The notes beneath the pieces are model-generated. The model made no database searches. It was not told where the DNA came from and saw only the letters and a list, made by a program, of their open reading frames with translations. Position numbers and translations under genes: made by a program. A stretch of 64,000 bases of DNA from Terrisporobacter vanillatitrophus (lineage in GTDB: Bacteria; Bacillota; Clostridia; Peptostreptococcales; Peptostreptococcaceae): positions 1,860,001 through 1,924,000 of the forward strand of contig NZ_CP154625.1 in NCBI RefSeq assembly GCF_051148895.1, in the 5' to 3' direction. Shown one piece after another: positions 23,214-32,141 of the stretch (position 1 is the first letter of the stretch; every line of letters starts with the position of its first letter).

Positions 23214-24842
23214 TTAAGCGATTTTCTTTAAAGGATGAAGGGATGTTTTACATTTTCCATTTTGTATTTTATTATGCAATTTATTTATGTTATAAGCCAT
23301 TCCTAATAAAATACATTCCGCTAAAATATTTTTTTCACCTTTACATAAAAACCTTCTAAATTCCATGTTTTGTTTTATTTGAGCGAATGCTCCTTCGGCT
23401 TGAATACTTCTATTCATTCTTAGTTGAATACCTTCGGTACTCACTATTCTTTGTAAATTTCCTTTACGTTTTTCATTAAATACTTTTGAAATATTAAGTT
23501 TTTTAGTTCTATCTTCTAAAGGAGTTTTACAGTTATTTCCTTTAATGCATTTAGTTTTAAATTGACATCCTTTACAATCTTCGCACATATAACAAGTTAT
23601 TTCACACTTGTATCCAGTTGTACTTTTTCTGGTTTTTGTGCTAGTAACAGTTAATTTCTTATTGTTTTTACATAGATAATAGTCATCTTTATCGTTGTAA
23701 GACATATTATCCATTCTACCAATATCATTTTTATATTTTCTTGTTTTACTAATTTCATAATTAGCTGGTTTTATAAATGATTGTTGTCCATTTTTTTCTA
23801 GATGTACATAGTTTTCTTCACTTTCATATCCTGAATCAGTTATTACTTTAGGATATTTAAAACTTAAATATGACTCTGCATTTTGTAAAAATGGTATTAG
23901 AGTAGTTGTGTCAGCTGGTTGAGGTCCTGCACTTATCCAGACTATATATTCAGAATCAACTCCAAACTGAACGTTGTAAGCAGGTTTTAATTGACCATTT
24001 TTCATATGATCTTCCTTCATTCTCATGAAAGTGGCATCTTTATCTGTTTTAGAGTAGCTATTACGTTCACCCATTATATGTAAATCTTTAGTGTATTTTT
24101 TTAATCTATCAATATAGCTATCTAATTCTTCAATAGATTCTTGAATAGGCGATTTTCTTTTACCTTTACCATAAACAAATACAACATCTTCTTCATTTGC
24201 TATTTTCTTAAGTTTTTTTAGTAATTTTTTTAGATGATGCATTTTGATTTTGTTTTTATAAATTAATTTGATACCAAAATCTTGTTCACATTTTAAAACG
24301 AAATTAGGTATTTTATCCATCATTTTTTGCATATTTTTTGTTACAGCTTTTTTCAAAACAAAAGTATATCTATTAGATGACGCTTCTATTTTAGTACCAT
24401 CTATAAATATTGTTTCTTTTGAAATTTCATTTTTATCTGCAAGCATATTTGCTAATTGGGCAAGTAATTCTTCAGATACTGGTGCGAAATGTATACTACG
24501 AAATCTGGCAATTGTTGAATGATCTGGAGCGGAGGCTCCGCCTAAAAGATACATAAAATTAACATCTCTTTTGCATGCATTTTCTATTTTTCTTGAAGAA
24601 TATAAGCTATTCATATATCCGTAAACAATGATTTTTAACATTTCTCTTGGGGTTATTGTATTTTCTCTAATTCGAGAATAAGTCTGATATAACTTTTCTA
24701 AATTCATCTCCTCTATAGTTTGACTTAATAACCTCACTGAATCATCTTTTGGAATTAAATAATCAATCTCTAGTGGTAATTTTAATTGATAATTATCACC
24801 ATACTTAGTATAATCAATTTGTATAATATTTTGTTTGGTCAT
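23214..24842 (-). CDS. IS1182 family transposase
   Basis: A 542-residue DDE transposase. The N-terminal DUF772-type region contains RENTITPREMLKIIVYGY and GGASAPDHSTIARFR. The catalytic core has a first Asp in TIFIDGTKIEA, a second in KVITDSGYESEENY, and a Glu in IQAEGAFAQIKQN, which is the IS4/IS1182 YREK-like region. Four Cys in YMCEDCKGCQFKTKC form a zinc-binding insert as usual for this family. The ATG at 24842 is preferred to the longer TTG reading at 24866, whose extra codons run into a hairpin. No clear ribosome site is seen, often the case for IS transposases. Intact. Confidence 0.92.
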   Translation of the reverse strand: MTKQNIIQIDYTKYGDNYQLKLPLEIDYLIPKDDSVRLLSQTIEEMNLEKLYQTYSRIRENTITPREMLKIIVYGYMNSLYSSRKIENACKRDVNFMYLLGGASAPDHSTIARFRSIHFAPVSEELLAQLANMLADKNEISKETIFIDGTKIEASSNRYTFVLKKAVTKNMQKMMDKIPNFVLKCEQDFGIKLIYKNKIKMHHLKKLLKKLKKIANEEDVVFVYGKGKRKSPIQESIEELDSYIDRLKKYTKDLHIMGERNSYSKTDKDATFMRMKEDHMKNGQLKPAYNVQFGVDSEYIVWISAGPQPADTTTLIPFLQNAESYLSFKYPKVITDSGYESEENYVHLEKNGQQSFIKPANYEISKTRKYKNDIGRMDNMSYNDKDDYYLCKNNKKLTVTSTKTRKSTTGYKCEITCYMCEDCKGCQFKTKCIKGNNCKTPLEDRTKKLNISKVFNEKRKGNLQRIVSTEGIQLRMNRSIQAEGAFAQIKQNMEFRRFLCKGEKNILAECILLGMAYNINKLHNKIQNGKCKTSLHPLKKIA

Positions 24843-24857
24843 AAAATAATTATACAA

Positions 24858-24887
24858 AAATCCCAAGATCTTTTGAACTTGGGATTT
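24858..24887. terminator. Inverted repeat just upstream of the IS1182 transposase
   Basis: AAATCCCAAG (24858-24867) and CTTGGGATTT (24878-24887) pair exactly, with T-runs on both strands. It lies 16 bp before the transposase start, where it can stop read-through from outside and can hide the ribosome entry. Confidence 0.65.
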
Positions 24888-24964
24888 ATTTTTTTATGCA
24901 AAAAGGGCATCGCCCTATTTTTTTAGTGCGACAGCCCCTTTTTTTAGTTATGATTTTTTAATTT

Positions 24965-25090
24965 TTATTCACAATTAGAACAATCGTTGCATTCATTAGC
25001 TTTGTCTGTCATTTTGTTAGACTTTTTGTCCACCATTTTGTTATTTTTTTTGTCCACCATTTTGTTGTTTTCATTTGATTTTTTAGCCAT
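24965..25090 (-). CDS. Small 41-aa protein with threefold NKMVDKK repeat and CxxCxxC tail
   Basis: This ORF is below usual length cut-offs. Its ATG (25088-25090) is preceded on its strand by AAAGGAG with about 8 nt spacing. The peptide begins MAKKSNEN, continues with three copies of a 7-8-residue unit NKMVDKK, NKMVDKK and NKMTDKA, and ends with ANECNDCSNCE. The C-terminal C-x2-C-x2-C could bind metal or an iron-sulfur cluster. It sits between the IS1182-like element and the divergent polysaccharide deacetylase. Family and function unknown to me. The good ribosome site and the non-random repeat argue that it is real. Confidence 0.7.
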   Translation of the reverse strand: MAKKSNENNKMVDKKNNKMVDKKSNKMTDKANECNDCSNCE

Positions 25091-25340
25091 TTTCAAATCT
25101 CCTTTATTTATTAATTTCAATTATAGGATATACGTTATAAGAAAAAATATTCATAAAAATAACAAACAAAAAGTGGTATTACAAAATACATGTAACAATT
25201 TTGATTCTATTTTTTTATTGACTCCAACAATCATATTGGAAGATAATGGTATTGATGCTGTAGTATTGTTTGGATTAAAATTTATGAAAAATATAGTGAT
25301 TTGTATTGTGAAAAATGTAAGAAATTTGGGGGATTTTGAA

Positions 25341-26237
25341 ATGAAAAAAAAATATTTAACATTTAAGGAAAAGTCAAAAGAAAAAATTTTGAATACAATA
25401 AAACACGTTTTGAATTATATTAAACACAATAAAAATAAAACAAAAGTTATAGCAGGTGTTGCTGCTATTGTTACATGTGTAGGCGTAGTTTTTATTGTAA
25501 AATTAAACGACAAAGAAGTATTAGCTTGTGCCAAGAGTAGAAATATTATACTTGAAGGAGAAACAATAACAGATATTGCTTTAAGCTGTACAAGGGAAAT
25601 TGAAAAAGGTCCATCAAAAAGTTATGGAAAAGTAGTATATCTTACAATTGACGATGGTCCATCAGAATATACAGATGAAATTATTAAGATACTAAATAAA
25701 AACAATGTAAAAGCCACATTTTTTATGATTGATTCAAATATGCAAGCACATCCACAGCAAGTGAAAAATATAGTCAAGAATGGAAATACAGCAGGATTTC
25801 ATAGCGTAAGTCACGACATTCACAAATTATACAAATCACCAACAACAGCAAAAAATGAATTTGATACAAATGAAAAAAACTTTAAGAAAATAACAGGAGA
25901 AACGTCAAAAGTTATTAGGCTTCCTTTTGGCAGCAAACCATATACACCGAGAAGTTCATACAATGCTCTTATGGATGCGGGATACAAGTTATGGGACTGG
26001 ACACTTGATACAGAAGATTGGAGGTCAACTTCTCCACAAATAATGAAATCTGTTATAAAGCATACAAATGATACTGATGATGCAGTCTTATTAATGCATG
26101 AAAGAAAGCAAACAGTAGCAGTGTTAGATGAAATGATTCAGCACTTCAAAAAAGAAGGATTTGAAATATTACCAATAAAACAAAGTGATGAACAAAGAAA
26201 TTATTGGAATGGTAAATTATTCAAGTCACAGAAATAA
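25341..26237 (+). CDS. Polysaccharide deacetylase, probable peptidoglycan GlcNAc deacetylase
   Basis: A 298-residue membrane-anchored NodB-domain enzyme. A basic N-terminus precedes one membrane span (about 34-54), with the catalytic domain outside. All five NodB motifs are visible: TIDDGP (near 103), HSVSHD (near 154; metal His and Ser), RLPFGS, LDTEDW and LLMHE. The enzyme removes acetyl groups from cell-wall or surface GlcNAc, a common route to lysozyme resistance (PgdA type). GGGGG precedes the ATG by 8 nt; the longer open frame upstream (from 24987) overlaps an opposing small gene and is non-coding. The lipoprotein foldase gene follows after 13 bp. Confidence 0.9.
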   Translation: MKKKYLTFKEKSKEKILNTIKHVLNYIKHNKNKTKVIAGVAAIVTCVGVVFIVKLNDKEVLACAKSRNIILEGETITDIALSCTREIEKGPSKSYGKVVYLTIDDGPSEYTDEIIKILNKNNVKATFFMIDSNMQAHPQQVKNIVKNGNTAGFHSVSHDIHKLYKSPTTAKNEFDTNEKNFKKITGETSKVIRLPFGSKPYTPRSSYNALMDAGYKLWDWTLDTEDWRSTSPQIMKSVIKHTNDTDDAVLLMHERKQTVAVLDEMIQHFKKEGFEILPIKQSDEQRNYWNGKLFKSQK

Positions 26238-26250
26238 CGGAGGTAAAAAA

Positions 26251-27195
26251 TTGAAAAAAATAGCTCTTATGGGATTAACAATTTTAATCTCTATAAATAT
26301 GGTAGCATGCGGTGATAAAGCTGTAGCAAAAATTAACGATGTGGATGTAAGTAAAGATGAATATAAAAAGATAGAAGAATTTTTATATATAACAGGATAT
26401 ATAGAAAAAGAAGACAAAAACAGTGAGGAAATAAATAATGATGTACTATCATTTATTATAGATAATGAAGTAGCTTATCAAGAGGCACAAAAGAAAAACA
26501 TTAAAGTAGAAGATAGTGAAGTAAATGAAAAGCTTGAACAATTAAAAGAAACTTTAGAAACAAATAATGTTTATAAAGAAAAATTAGAAGCAGTTGGCGT
26601 TACAGAAGACTTTTTAAAAGACTTTTTAAAGGAACAAATAAAAAAGGATTTAACTGTAGCAAAATATAAAGAGAACTTTATCAAAGATATTAATGTTTCT
26701 GACAAAGAGATGGAAGCTTATTATAATAATCACAAAGACCAATTTAATATTGAAGAAGTAAAAGCAAGCCAGATTTTAATATCTACTTTAGATAAAGATA
26801 ATAAAGAAGTTAATAAAAATGAAAAAGACAAACTAAAAGAAAAAGCCCAAAGTATTTTAGATAAAATAAAAAATAATGAAGATTTCGCTACTTTAGCAAA
26901 AGAGTATTCTGATGACAAAAAATCAGGAAAAGATGGTGGAGATTTAGGATACTTTGCCAAGAGTGATAAGAATATTGAATTTACTAAAGAAGTATTTAAA
27001 TTAGATACAAACCAAGTATCAAATCTTATTGAAACATCTTATGGATATCACATTGTAAAAGTAACTGATAAGAAGACTGTTACAAAATCCTTAGAAGATA
27101 GCAAAGATGATATAAAAGCTAGAATATTAAATGAAAAATATACAAAGCATATAGACTCACTATATAAAAACGGAAAAATAACAATCACTGAATAA
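26251..27195 (+). CDS. PrsA-like foldase lipoprotein (parvulin-type peptidyl-prolyl isomerase)
   Basis: A 314-residue lipoprotein. The signal sequence ends in the lipobox MVAC, with Cys 20 as the lipidated residue. A SurA-N-like helical chaperone part (about 30-160) precedes the parvulin domain (about 170-270) with VKASQILIST, FATLAKEYSDDKKSGKDGG, LGYFAKSD and the final SYGYHIVKVTDK. It folds exported proteins outside the membrane. The TTG at 26251 follows GGAGG with 6-nt spacing and gives a correct signal peptide. It is probably co-transcribed with the deacetylase. The terminator stem overlaps the last codons. Confidence 0.9.
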   Translation: MKKIALMGLTILISINMVACGDKAVAKINDVDVSKDEYKKIEEFLYITGYIEKEDKNSEEINNDVLSFIIDNEVAYQEAQKKNIKVEDSEVNEKLEQLKETLETNNVYKEKLEAVGVTEDFLKDFLKEQIKKDLTVAKYKENFIKDINVSDKEMEAYYNNHKDQFNIEEVKASQILISTLDKDNKEVNKNEKDKLKEKAQSILDKIKNNEDFATLAKEYSDDKKSGKDGGDLGYFAKSDKNIEFTKEVFKLDTNQVSNLIETSYGYHIVKVTDKKTVTKSLEDSKDDIKARILNEKYTKHIDSLYKNGKITITE

Positions 27196-27209
27196 GTGAT
27201 TGTTTTTTT
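27180..27209 (+). terminator. Intrinsic terminator overlapping the prsA-like stop
   Basis: ACAATCACT pairs with AGTGATTGT, followed by seven T. The 5' arm lies in the last codons of the gene. Confidence 0.9.
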
Positions 27210-27331
27210 ATTATGATAAATAATGTTTTAAATTTTGAGAAAATTGGAATAATTTATAATATCTTAGCTTAATTCATATTAATTAGTGATACAATTATAT
27301 AAGATAATATTAATTATAGGAGGAGTAACAT

Positions 27332-27910
27332 ATGTATCCAACAAGAGAAGAAGCATGGAATATACTAAGGGAGTATAATGAAGATGTGCATTTAATTAAT
27401 CATGCACTTGCCGTAGAAGGAGTTATGAAACATTTTGCTAATCTTTATAATGAAGATCCGGAAAAATGGGGAATTGTAGGACTATTACATGACCTAGATT
27501 ATGAAAAATATCCAGATGAGCATTGTAAAAAAGTAATAGAAATAATGAGAGAAAAAGATTTAGATGAAGAATTAATACGCTCTGTTGTTAGCCATGGATA
27601 TGGTCTAGTTTGCGATGTAAAGCCAGAAAGCAATATGGAGAAGGTATTATATACAATTGATGAGCTAACAGGTCTTATAAACGCCACAGCCATAATGAGA
27701 CCATCAAAGAGTATATTAGATCTAGGTGTAAAATCAGTTAAGAAAAAATTTAAATCTAGTGGATTTGCTGCAGGTGTAAATAGAGACGTTATAAAAAATG
27801 GATGTGAAATGTTAGATAAACCTTTAGAAGAAGTTATAGAAGAAACAATAGAAGGAATGAAATCAGTGGCTGAAGAAATAGGACTTGTAGGAGAAACTGT
27901 TAATTCATAA
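27332..27910 (+). CDS. HD domain phosphohydrolase
   Basis: A 192-residue HD-fold protein. Metal ligands are visible in LINHALAVEGVM (His near 21) and the signature LLHDLDYEKYPDEH (about 52-65), with another His in VVSHGYG and an Asp in YTIDELTG. Homologues in Firmicutes are annotated HDIG or HAD-like hydrolases without known substrate. Cytosolic, single-gene unit with a perfect AGGAGG. It ends at a hairpin shared with the opposing EamA gene. Confidence 0.85.
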   Translation: MYPTREEAWNILREYNEDVHLINHALAVEGVMKHFANLYNEDPEKWGIVGLLHDLDYEKYPDEHCKKVIEIMREKDLDEELIRSVVSHGYGLVCDVKPESNMEKVLYTIDELTGLINATAIMRPSKSILDLGVKSVKKKFKSSGFAAGVNRDVIKNGCEMLDKPLEEVIEETIEGMKSVAEEIGLVGETVNS

Positions 27911-27915
27911 TATAA

Positions 27916-27946
27916 AAGTATAAGCGTCAAGCTTATACTTTTTTTG
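27916..27946. terminator. Bidirectional terminator between convergent genes
   Basis: AAGTATAAGC pairs with GCTTATACTT around GTCAA. A T-run follows on the + strand, and A-rich sequence gives a T-run on the other. Confidence 0.85.
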
Positions 27947-27960
27947 TAAGGGAAGTTTTG

Positions 27961-28926
27961 TTAATTTAAATTTATTTCTTCCACATTAGTTAATAATTTT
28001 TTTTCCAGTGACATGTTACATATGATTGTAAAAATAGAACCAATAACTATAAATAAAACTCCAATAATCATATTAATAGGAATATATTCCTTTATAATAA
28101 CAAAAGCTAAAATAGGTGAGAGAACAGGTTTAAAGAAAAATACTAAAGATGTGGTATTAGCTGAAGTTTCCTCCATAGCCTTAAAATAAGAAGCATATCC
28201 AAGACCTGTTACAAAAACATAAACATAAATTACAGATAAAATATTACTAATATTATATCCAGTAAATAAAGGTACATTGGCAAATTTATCAAGACTAAAT
28301 GTAGTTAAAAGTGTTGAAACATAAGGAATATGTCCTATTAATATTAAAATAAGCATTTCTATACTTCCAAAAATAAAACTAAAACAAGTTACAACTTCTC
28401 CACCAAACTTTCCTGTACTTTTCTTTCCTAAAACTCCATACAAAGCAAAGGTAATAGCGGCAAGAAGTGTCAAAGTTACTCCAATAGGTGATAATTTAGT
28501 TGATAAGGGATTAATAATAATTATTATACCAATAATTTCTAAAATAAGAGATAGGATATTATGTGAGTGAATTTCTTCTTTTAAAAACATATAAGCAAAT
28601 ATCATTACGAAAACAGGATTACAGCTGAAAATAACTGCAACTACAGAAGCCTTTGTATAAGTTACAGCAAGTTGATAAAAAATCATACTAACAACTACGC
28701 ACATAAAGCCTAATAATAAAAATTGTATTATATCTTCTTTATTAATAGATTTTTCCTTTGATTTAAGTGATTTAATAGCAAAAGGTAATAATATTAAACC
28801 TCCAATAAAAAATCTTTCAAAAGTTAGTTGTATGGGATTGAAATCTTGAGAAATAGTTTTTAACATTATTTCCATAGAACTAAACAAAATTGTTGCTATA
28901 GCTATATATAAATAGCCTTTTTTCAT
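27961..28926 (-). CDS. EamA/DMT family transporter
   Basis: A 321-residue membrane protein with ten predicted spans arranged as two EamA repeats (about 8-145 and 160-300). Typical segments are FERFFIGGLILLPFAI and YTKASVVAVIFSCNPVFVMIF in the first repeat, and VTGLGYASYFKAMEE with FFFKPVLSPILAF in the second. These proteins export amino acids, metabolites or drugs; the substrate is not predictable. The ATG at 28926 follows GGAGG (8 nt), better than the upstream TTG that overlaps that site. Confidence 0.9.
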   Translation of the reverse strand: MKKGYLYIAIATILFSSMEIMLKTISQDFNPIQLTFERFFIGGLILLPFAIKSLKSKEKSINKEDIIQFLLLGFMCVVVSMIFYQLAVTYTKASVVAVIFSCNPVFVMIFAYMFLKEEIHSHNILSLILEIIGIIIIINPLSTKLSPIGVTLTLLAAITFALYGVLGKKSTGKFGGEVVTCFSFIFGSIEMLILILIGHIPYVSTLLTTFSLDKFANVPLFTGYNISNILSVIYVYVFVTGLGYASYFKAMEETSANTTSLVFFFKPVLSPILAFVIIKEYIPINMIIGVLFIVIGSIFTIICNMSLEKKLLTNVEEINLN

Positions 28927-29106
28927 GTTAACCACCTCCAATTATAAGAATAATACTTTAATAATAAATATTCAACTGCTCATGAAGTTTAAATGGTGAA
29001 TTATGGTTAATAATTTGCTTTTATGATAGAATTATCTAAATGATATAATTTAAAATGAAAAAGTTTCATATAATTATAACAGAAAATATCAAAGGGGGAG
29101 ATGATT

Positions 29107-30447
29107 GTGTCTGATAATAATGTGAAAAGTCAAAATGAAAGTAGAGATCTTTTTACTTCAAAAGCGGGATTTATTTTAGCGTGTATAGGTTCAGCTGTTG
29201 GAATGGGAAATATATGGATGTTTCCATATAGAGTTGGACAATTTGGAGGAGCGGCTTTTTTAATACCTTATATTTTGTTTGTAGTTTTACTAGGATGTAC
29301 AGGACTTATGGGGGAGTTTGCCTTTGGGAGAATGACTCAAAGTGGGCCAATAGGTTCATTTAAAAAAGCTTTAGAAACTAAAAATAAAAAAGGTGGAGGT
29401 ATATTAGGTTCTATACCAGTACTTGGCGCCTTTGGCATAGCTGTTGGATATGCTGTTGTTGTGGGATGGTTTATAAAATTTTTAGTGGGAAGTATTTCTG
29501 GAGAAGCTTTAAATGTTGAAGATTCAGGAGCATACTTTGGTGCTATTGCGGGACCTTTTGGAAGTATATTATGGCACTTTTTGGGCCTATTTATTACAGC
29601 TTTAATTTTACTACTTGGTGTTTCTAAGGGAATTGAAAAAGTAAATAAAATTATGATGCCCATCTTTTATATATTATTTTTAATACTTTTGATTAGAGTT
29701 TTAATGTTGGATGGAGCAAAAGATGGAATAAATTATTTATTTGTTCCCAAGTGGGAGTATTTATCTCAACCAAAGACTTGGATTTATGCTCTAGGTCAAG
29801 CATTTTTCTCATTATCCTTAGCAGGATCTGGAATGATAGTATATGGAAGTTATTTAAAAAGAGATATTGATATACCAAGTGCAGCCAAGAACACAGTTAT
29901 ATTTGATACTTTAGCAGCTTTAACTGCAGGACTTGTAATTATTCCGGCAGTATTTGCATTTAATTTAGATCCAACTGCAGGACCACCATTACTTTTTATA
30001 ACACTGCCATCAGTATTTAAGTTAATGCCTTTTGGAAGGATATTTGCCATAGTATTTTTTATATCCGTTCTATTTGCGTCTATAACGTCTCTAATGAACT
30101 TATTAGAAGTACCAATTGAAGCAATACAAAGTAACTTGAAGTTGAGTAGAAAATTATCTGTAATACTTGTCTGTTCATTGGCATTTTTAATAGGCTTATT
30201 TGTGGAAAATGGAGACTTACTAGGAAAATGGATGGACTTTGTATCAATATATATAATACCACTGGGAGCATTTATAGCAGCAATAATGTTTTTCTGGGTA
30301 ATTGGTATTAATAAGGCAAAATTAGAAATTGAAACAGGGGCTAAAAGGTTACTTGGATCTTGGTTTAATCCTATGGCTAAATATGTATATGTATTTTTAA
30401 CATTAATAGTGTTTATTGCAGGGATACTACTTGGAGGAATAGGTTAA
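29107..30447 (+). CDS. Sodium-dependent neurotransmitter-symporter (NSS/SNF) family transporter
   Basis: A 446-residue protein with about eleven spans, typical of bacterial NSS such as MhsT/TnaT. TM1 carries the sodium and substrate site motif ACIGSAVGMGNIWMFPY. TM6 corresponds to YALGQAFFSLSLAGSGM, and the end of TM8 to the ASITSLMNLLE region that contributes Na2 ligands. It likely imports amino acids, perhaps hydrophobic or aromatic. GGGGGAG directly abuts an ATG at 29101, too close for use, so GTG 29107 is chosen as the start. Confidence 0.9.
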   Translation: MSDNNVKSQNESRDLFTSKAGFILACIGSAVGMGNIWMFPYRVGQFGGAAFLIPYILFVVLLGCTGLMGEFAFGRMTQSGPIGSFKKALETKNKKGGGILGSIPVLGAFGIAVGYAVVVGWFIKFLVGSISGEALNVEDSGAYFGAIAGPFGSILWHFLGLFITALILLLGVSKGIEKVNKIMMPIFYILFLILLIRVLMLDGAKDGINYLFVPKWEYLSQPKTWIYALGQAFFSLSLAGSGMIVYGSYLKRDIDIPSAAKNTVIFDTLAALTAGLVIIPAVFAFNLDPTAGPPLLFITLPSVFKLMPFGRIFAIVFFISVLFASITSLMNLLEVPIEAIQSNLKLSRKLSVILVCSLAFLIGLFVENGDLLGKWMDFVSIYIIPLGAFIAAIMFFWVIGINKAKLEIETGAKRLLGSWFNPMAKYVYVFLTLIVFIAGILLGGIG

Positions 30448-30534
30448 TATTTTTATTAAAAAACAATATTTAAATGTAAAAAAGTAAATAAATTACTATA
30501 ATTAAATTAAAGATGATTTTAGGGAGGATATATA

Positions 30535-30852
30535 ATGATAATAACTACAATTGATAGTGTACCAGGAAAAGAAATAAAAGAGGTTTTTGGATTTGTATCA
30601 GCAAGTACAGTTAGAACAAAAAATATAGGTAAAGATATAGGAGCTAGTTTTAAAACTTTAGTTGGTGGAGAAATAAAAGCTTATCAAGAAATGATGGAAG
30701 AGGCTAGAAAAATTGCCATAGGAAGAATGGTAGAAAAAGCTGAAGGCATGGGAGCAAATGCTATTATAGGTATGAAGATAGGTACTTCAGCAATTATGGC
30801 TGGTGCTAGTGAAGTAATAGCTTATGGCACGGCAGTTGTAATAGAAGAGTAA
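30535..30852 (+). CDS. YbjQ/UPF0145 family protein
   Basis: A 105-residue protein of the UPF0145 (YbjQ) family, also called heavy-metal-binding domain, though metal binding is not shown by sequence. Characteristic segments are GFVSASTVRTKNIGKDIGA, EEARKIAIGRMVEKAEGMGA and NAIIGMKIGTS. It forms pentamers in solved homologues; function unknown. The start follows AGGGAGG. A 46-aa membrane protein is encoded 19 bp later and is probably translated from the same mRNA. Confidence 0.88.
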   Translation: MIITTIDSVPGKEIKEVFGFVSASTVRTKNIGKDIGASFKTLVGGEIKAYQEMMEEARKIAIGRMVEKAEGMGANAIIGMKIGTSAIMAGASEVIAYGTAVVIEE

Positions 30853-30871
30853 TTTATAGAGGAGCATATTT

Positions 30872-31012
30872 ATGGATATGATTATCTTTAGTATTTTTGC
30901 TTTATTTTACGGAGCCATAATAATTGGTTCCATAATTCTACTTATTGTAAAAATTATTGAAAGACAAAAAGAGAAAAAAGAAGAAAATTTAGATAAATAT
31001 GATAAATATTAA
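30872..31012 (+). CDS. Small single-span membrane protein, 46 aa
   Basis: A short ORF with GAGGAG about 8 nt before its ATG. Residues 3-27 are a hydrophobic helix (FALFYGAIIIGSIILL), followed by a charged tail rich in Lys and Glu (IERQKEKKEEN) ending KYDKY. It lies between the YbjQ gene and a terminator, so it is the last gene of that two-gene unit. Family not recognised. The tail should face the cytosol by the positive-inside rule. Confidence 0.7.
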   Translation: MDMIIFSIFALFYGAIIIGSIILLIVKIIERQKEKKEENLDKYDKY

Positions 31013-31017
31013 GACTT

Positions 31018-31052
31018 ATAGCATAAAAATTTATATTTTTATGCTATTTTTT
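31018..31052 (+). terminator. Intrinsic terminator
   Basis: ATAGCATAAAAAT pairs exactly with ATTTTTATGCTAT (31018-31030 with 31035-31047), followed by six T. Confidence 0.88.
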
Positions 31053-31131
31053 ATGAAAATATTTGAATTAATTTGCTTTAAGTAATATTATATAAATAAA
31101 GAGGAAATTTATAAGTAAAGAGGGTAACTAA

Positions 31132-32040
31132 ATGAAAGACAGCTATTCAAGAGAAATAAACTATCTTAGAATTTCTCTTACAGATAAATGTAATTTAAAG
31201 TGTGTTTATTGTAAGGAGGAAGACGAGACAGTTGAAGAATATGTTAATAATATATTAAGTTTTGATGATTATAAGTTTATGATAAAAAGCTTTAAGGAAC
31301 TTGGTATAAATAAGATAAAATTTGTAGGAGGAGAGCCTCTTTTATATCCTTATTTAAAGGATTTAATTTATTTTGCTAAACATGAGTGTAATATAGATGA
31401 TATTTCTATTACAACAAATGGTCAGCATTTCAGTGAAAAAGCATTGGAATTGAAAAATAGCGGTCTTGATAGGGTAAATTTAAGTATTGATTCTTTAAAA
31501 GAATATAAATATAATGCAGTAACTAGGGGTGGTAGTTTAACAGAAGTGTTAAATGCTTTAAATACATGTATAAGACTTAAATTGCCAGTTAAAATTAATT
31601 GTGTACTTATAGATGAATTTAATACAGATGAAGTATATGATTTTATAAGGCTGACAAAATACAATAATGTGGATGTTAGGTTTGTAGAACTTACACCATG
31701 GGGTAGCAATAAAAGACTTTATGATTTAAGTTATGTTAATGTAAAAGAATTAATGGAAAATCTTGAAGATATTAATATATCTGGCCTTGAGGAAGAGTAT
31801 AATGTAAAATATTATAAAATAGAAAAGTCAAAAGGACGAGTAGGAATTATTTCACCAATTAGTGATTGTTTTTGCGAAAGGTGTAACAACATGATTATTA
31901 CTCATGATGGATTTATAAGACTTTGTCTTTATGCAGATGAAGAAATTGATTTAAGAGATTTTTTACATAAACCAATAATGTTTAAAGAGGTAATAAAAGA
32001 CATACTTAAAGAAAAACCAAGAAATCATACATTAGTTTAA
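31132..32040 (+). CDS. moaA: MoaA-like radical SAM protein
   Basis: A 302-residue radical SAM enzyme of the GTP 3',8-cyclase family (first step of molybdenum cofactor synthesis). The SAM cluster motif is C20-x3-C24-x2-C27 in DKCNLKCVYC. The glycine-rich SAM site is FVGGEPLLYP. The second cluster has the MoaA pattern CxxC-x13-C (CERC to LCLY) preceded by another Cys. It is slightly short and ends in a KPRNHTLV tail, without the C-terminal Gly-Gly that MoaA needs to enter the active site. No other moa genes are nearby. It is therefore either a divergent MoaA or a paralogue with another role. Confidence 0.75.
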   Translation: MKDSYSREINYLRISLTDKCNLKCVYCKEEDETVEEYVNNILSFDDYKFMIKSFKELGINKIKFVGGEPLLYPYLKDLIYFAKHECNIDDISITTNGQHFSEKALELKNSGLDRVNLSIDSLKEYKYNAVTRGGSLTEVLNALNTCIRLKLPVKINCVLIDEFNTDEVYDFIRLTKYNNVDVRFVELTPWGSNKRLYDLSYVNVKELMENLEDINISGLEEEYNVKYYKIEKSKGRVGIISPISDCFCERCNNMIITHDGFIRLCLYADEEIDLRDFLHKPIMFKEVIKDILKEKPRNHTLV

Positions 32041-32084
32041 TATTTACTTGGGGATGCATATATTGCAATTAAAAAGCTTAATAT

Positions 32085-32129
32085 AAAAATAGCTAGATTA
32101 TTTCGGGTATAATAAGTCTAGCTATTTTT
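32085..32129. terminator. Bidirectional terminator
   Basis: AAAAATAGCTAGA pairs with TCTAGCTATTTTT, with an inner ATTAT/ATAAT stem. It separates convergent genes. Confidence 0.85.
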
Positions 32130-32141
32130 ATATACATTTAT

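Larger units (their letters stand above)
23048..24938 (-). mobile_element. IS1182-like insertion sequence
   Basis: GAGGCTGTCGCA at the left and TGCGACAGCCCC at the right form imperfect terminal inverted repeats (11 of 12), extended by A/T-rich runs. One intact transposase gene reads leftward. I could not identify a target duplication with certainty because both flanks are homopolymer-rich, so the ends may be off by several bases. Typical size for the family. Confidence 0.8.

Noticed and set aside
24987..25340. N-terminal extension of the polysaccharide deacetylase frame
   Set aside because: No ribosome site, it overlaps the opposing 41-aa gene, and GGGGG sits correctly before the ATG at 25341.
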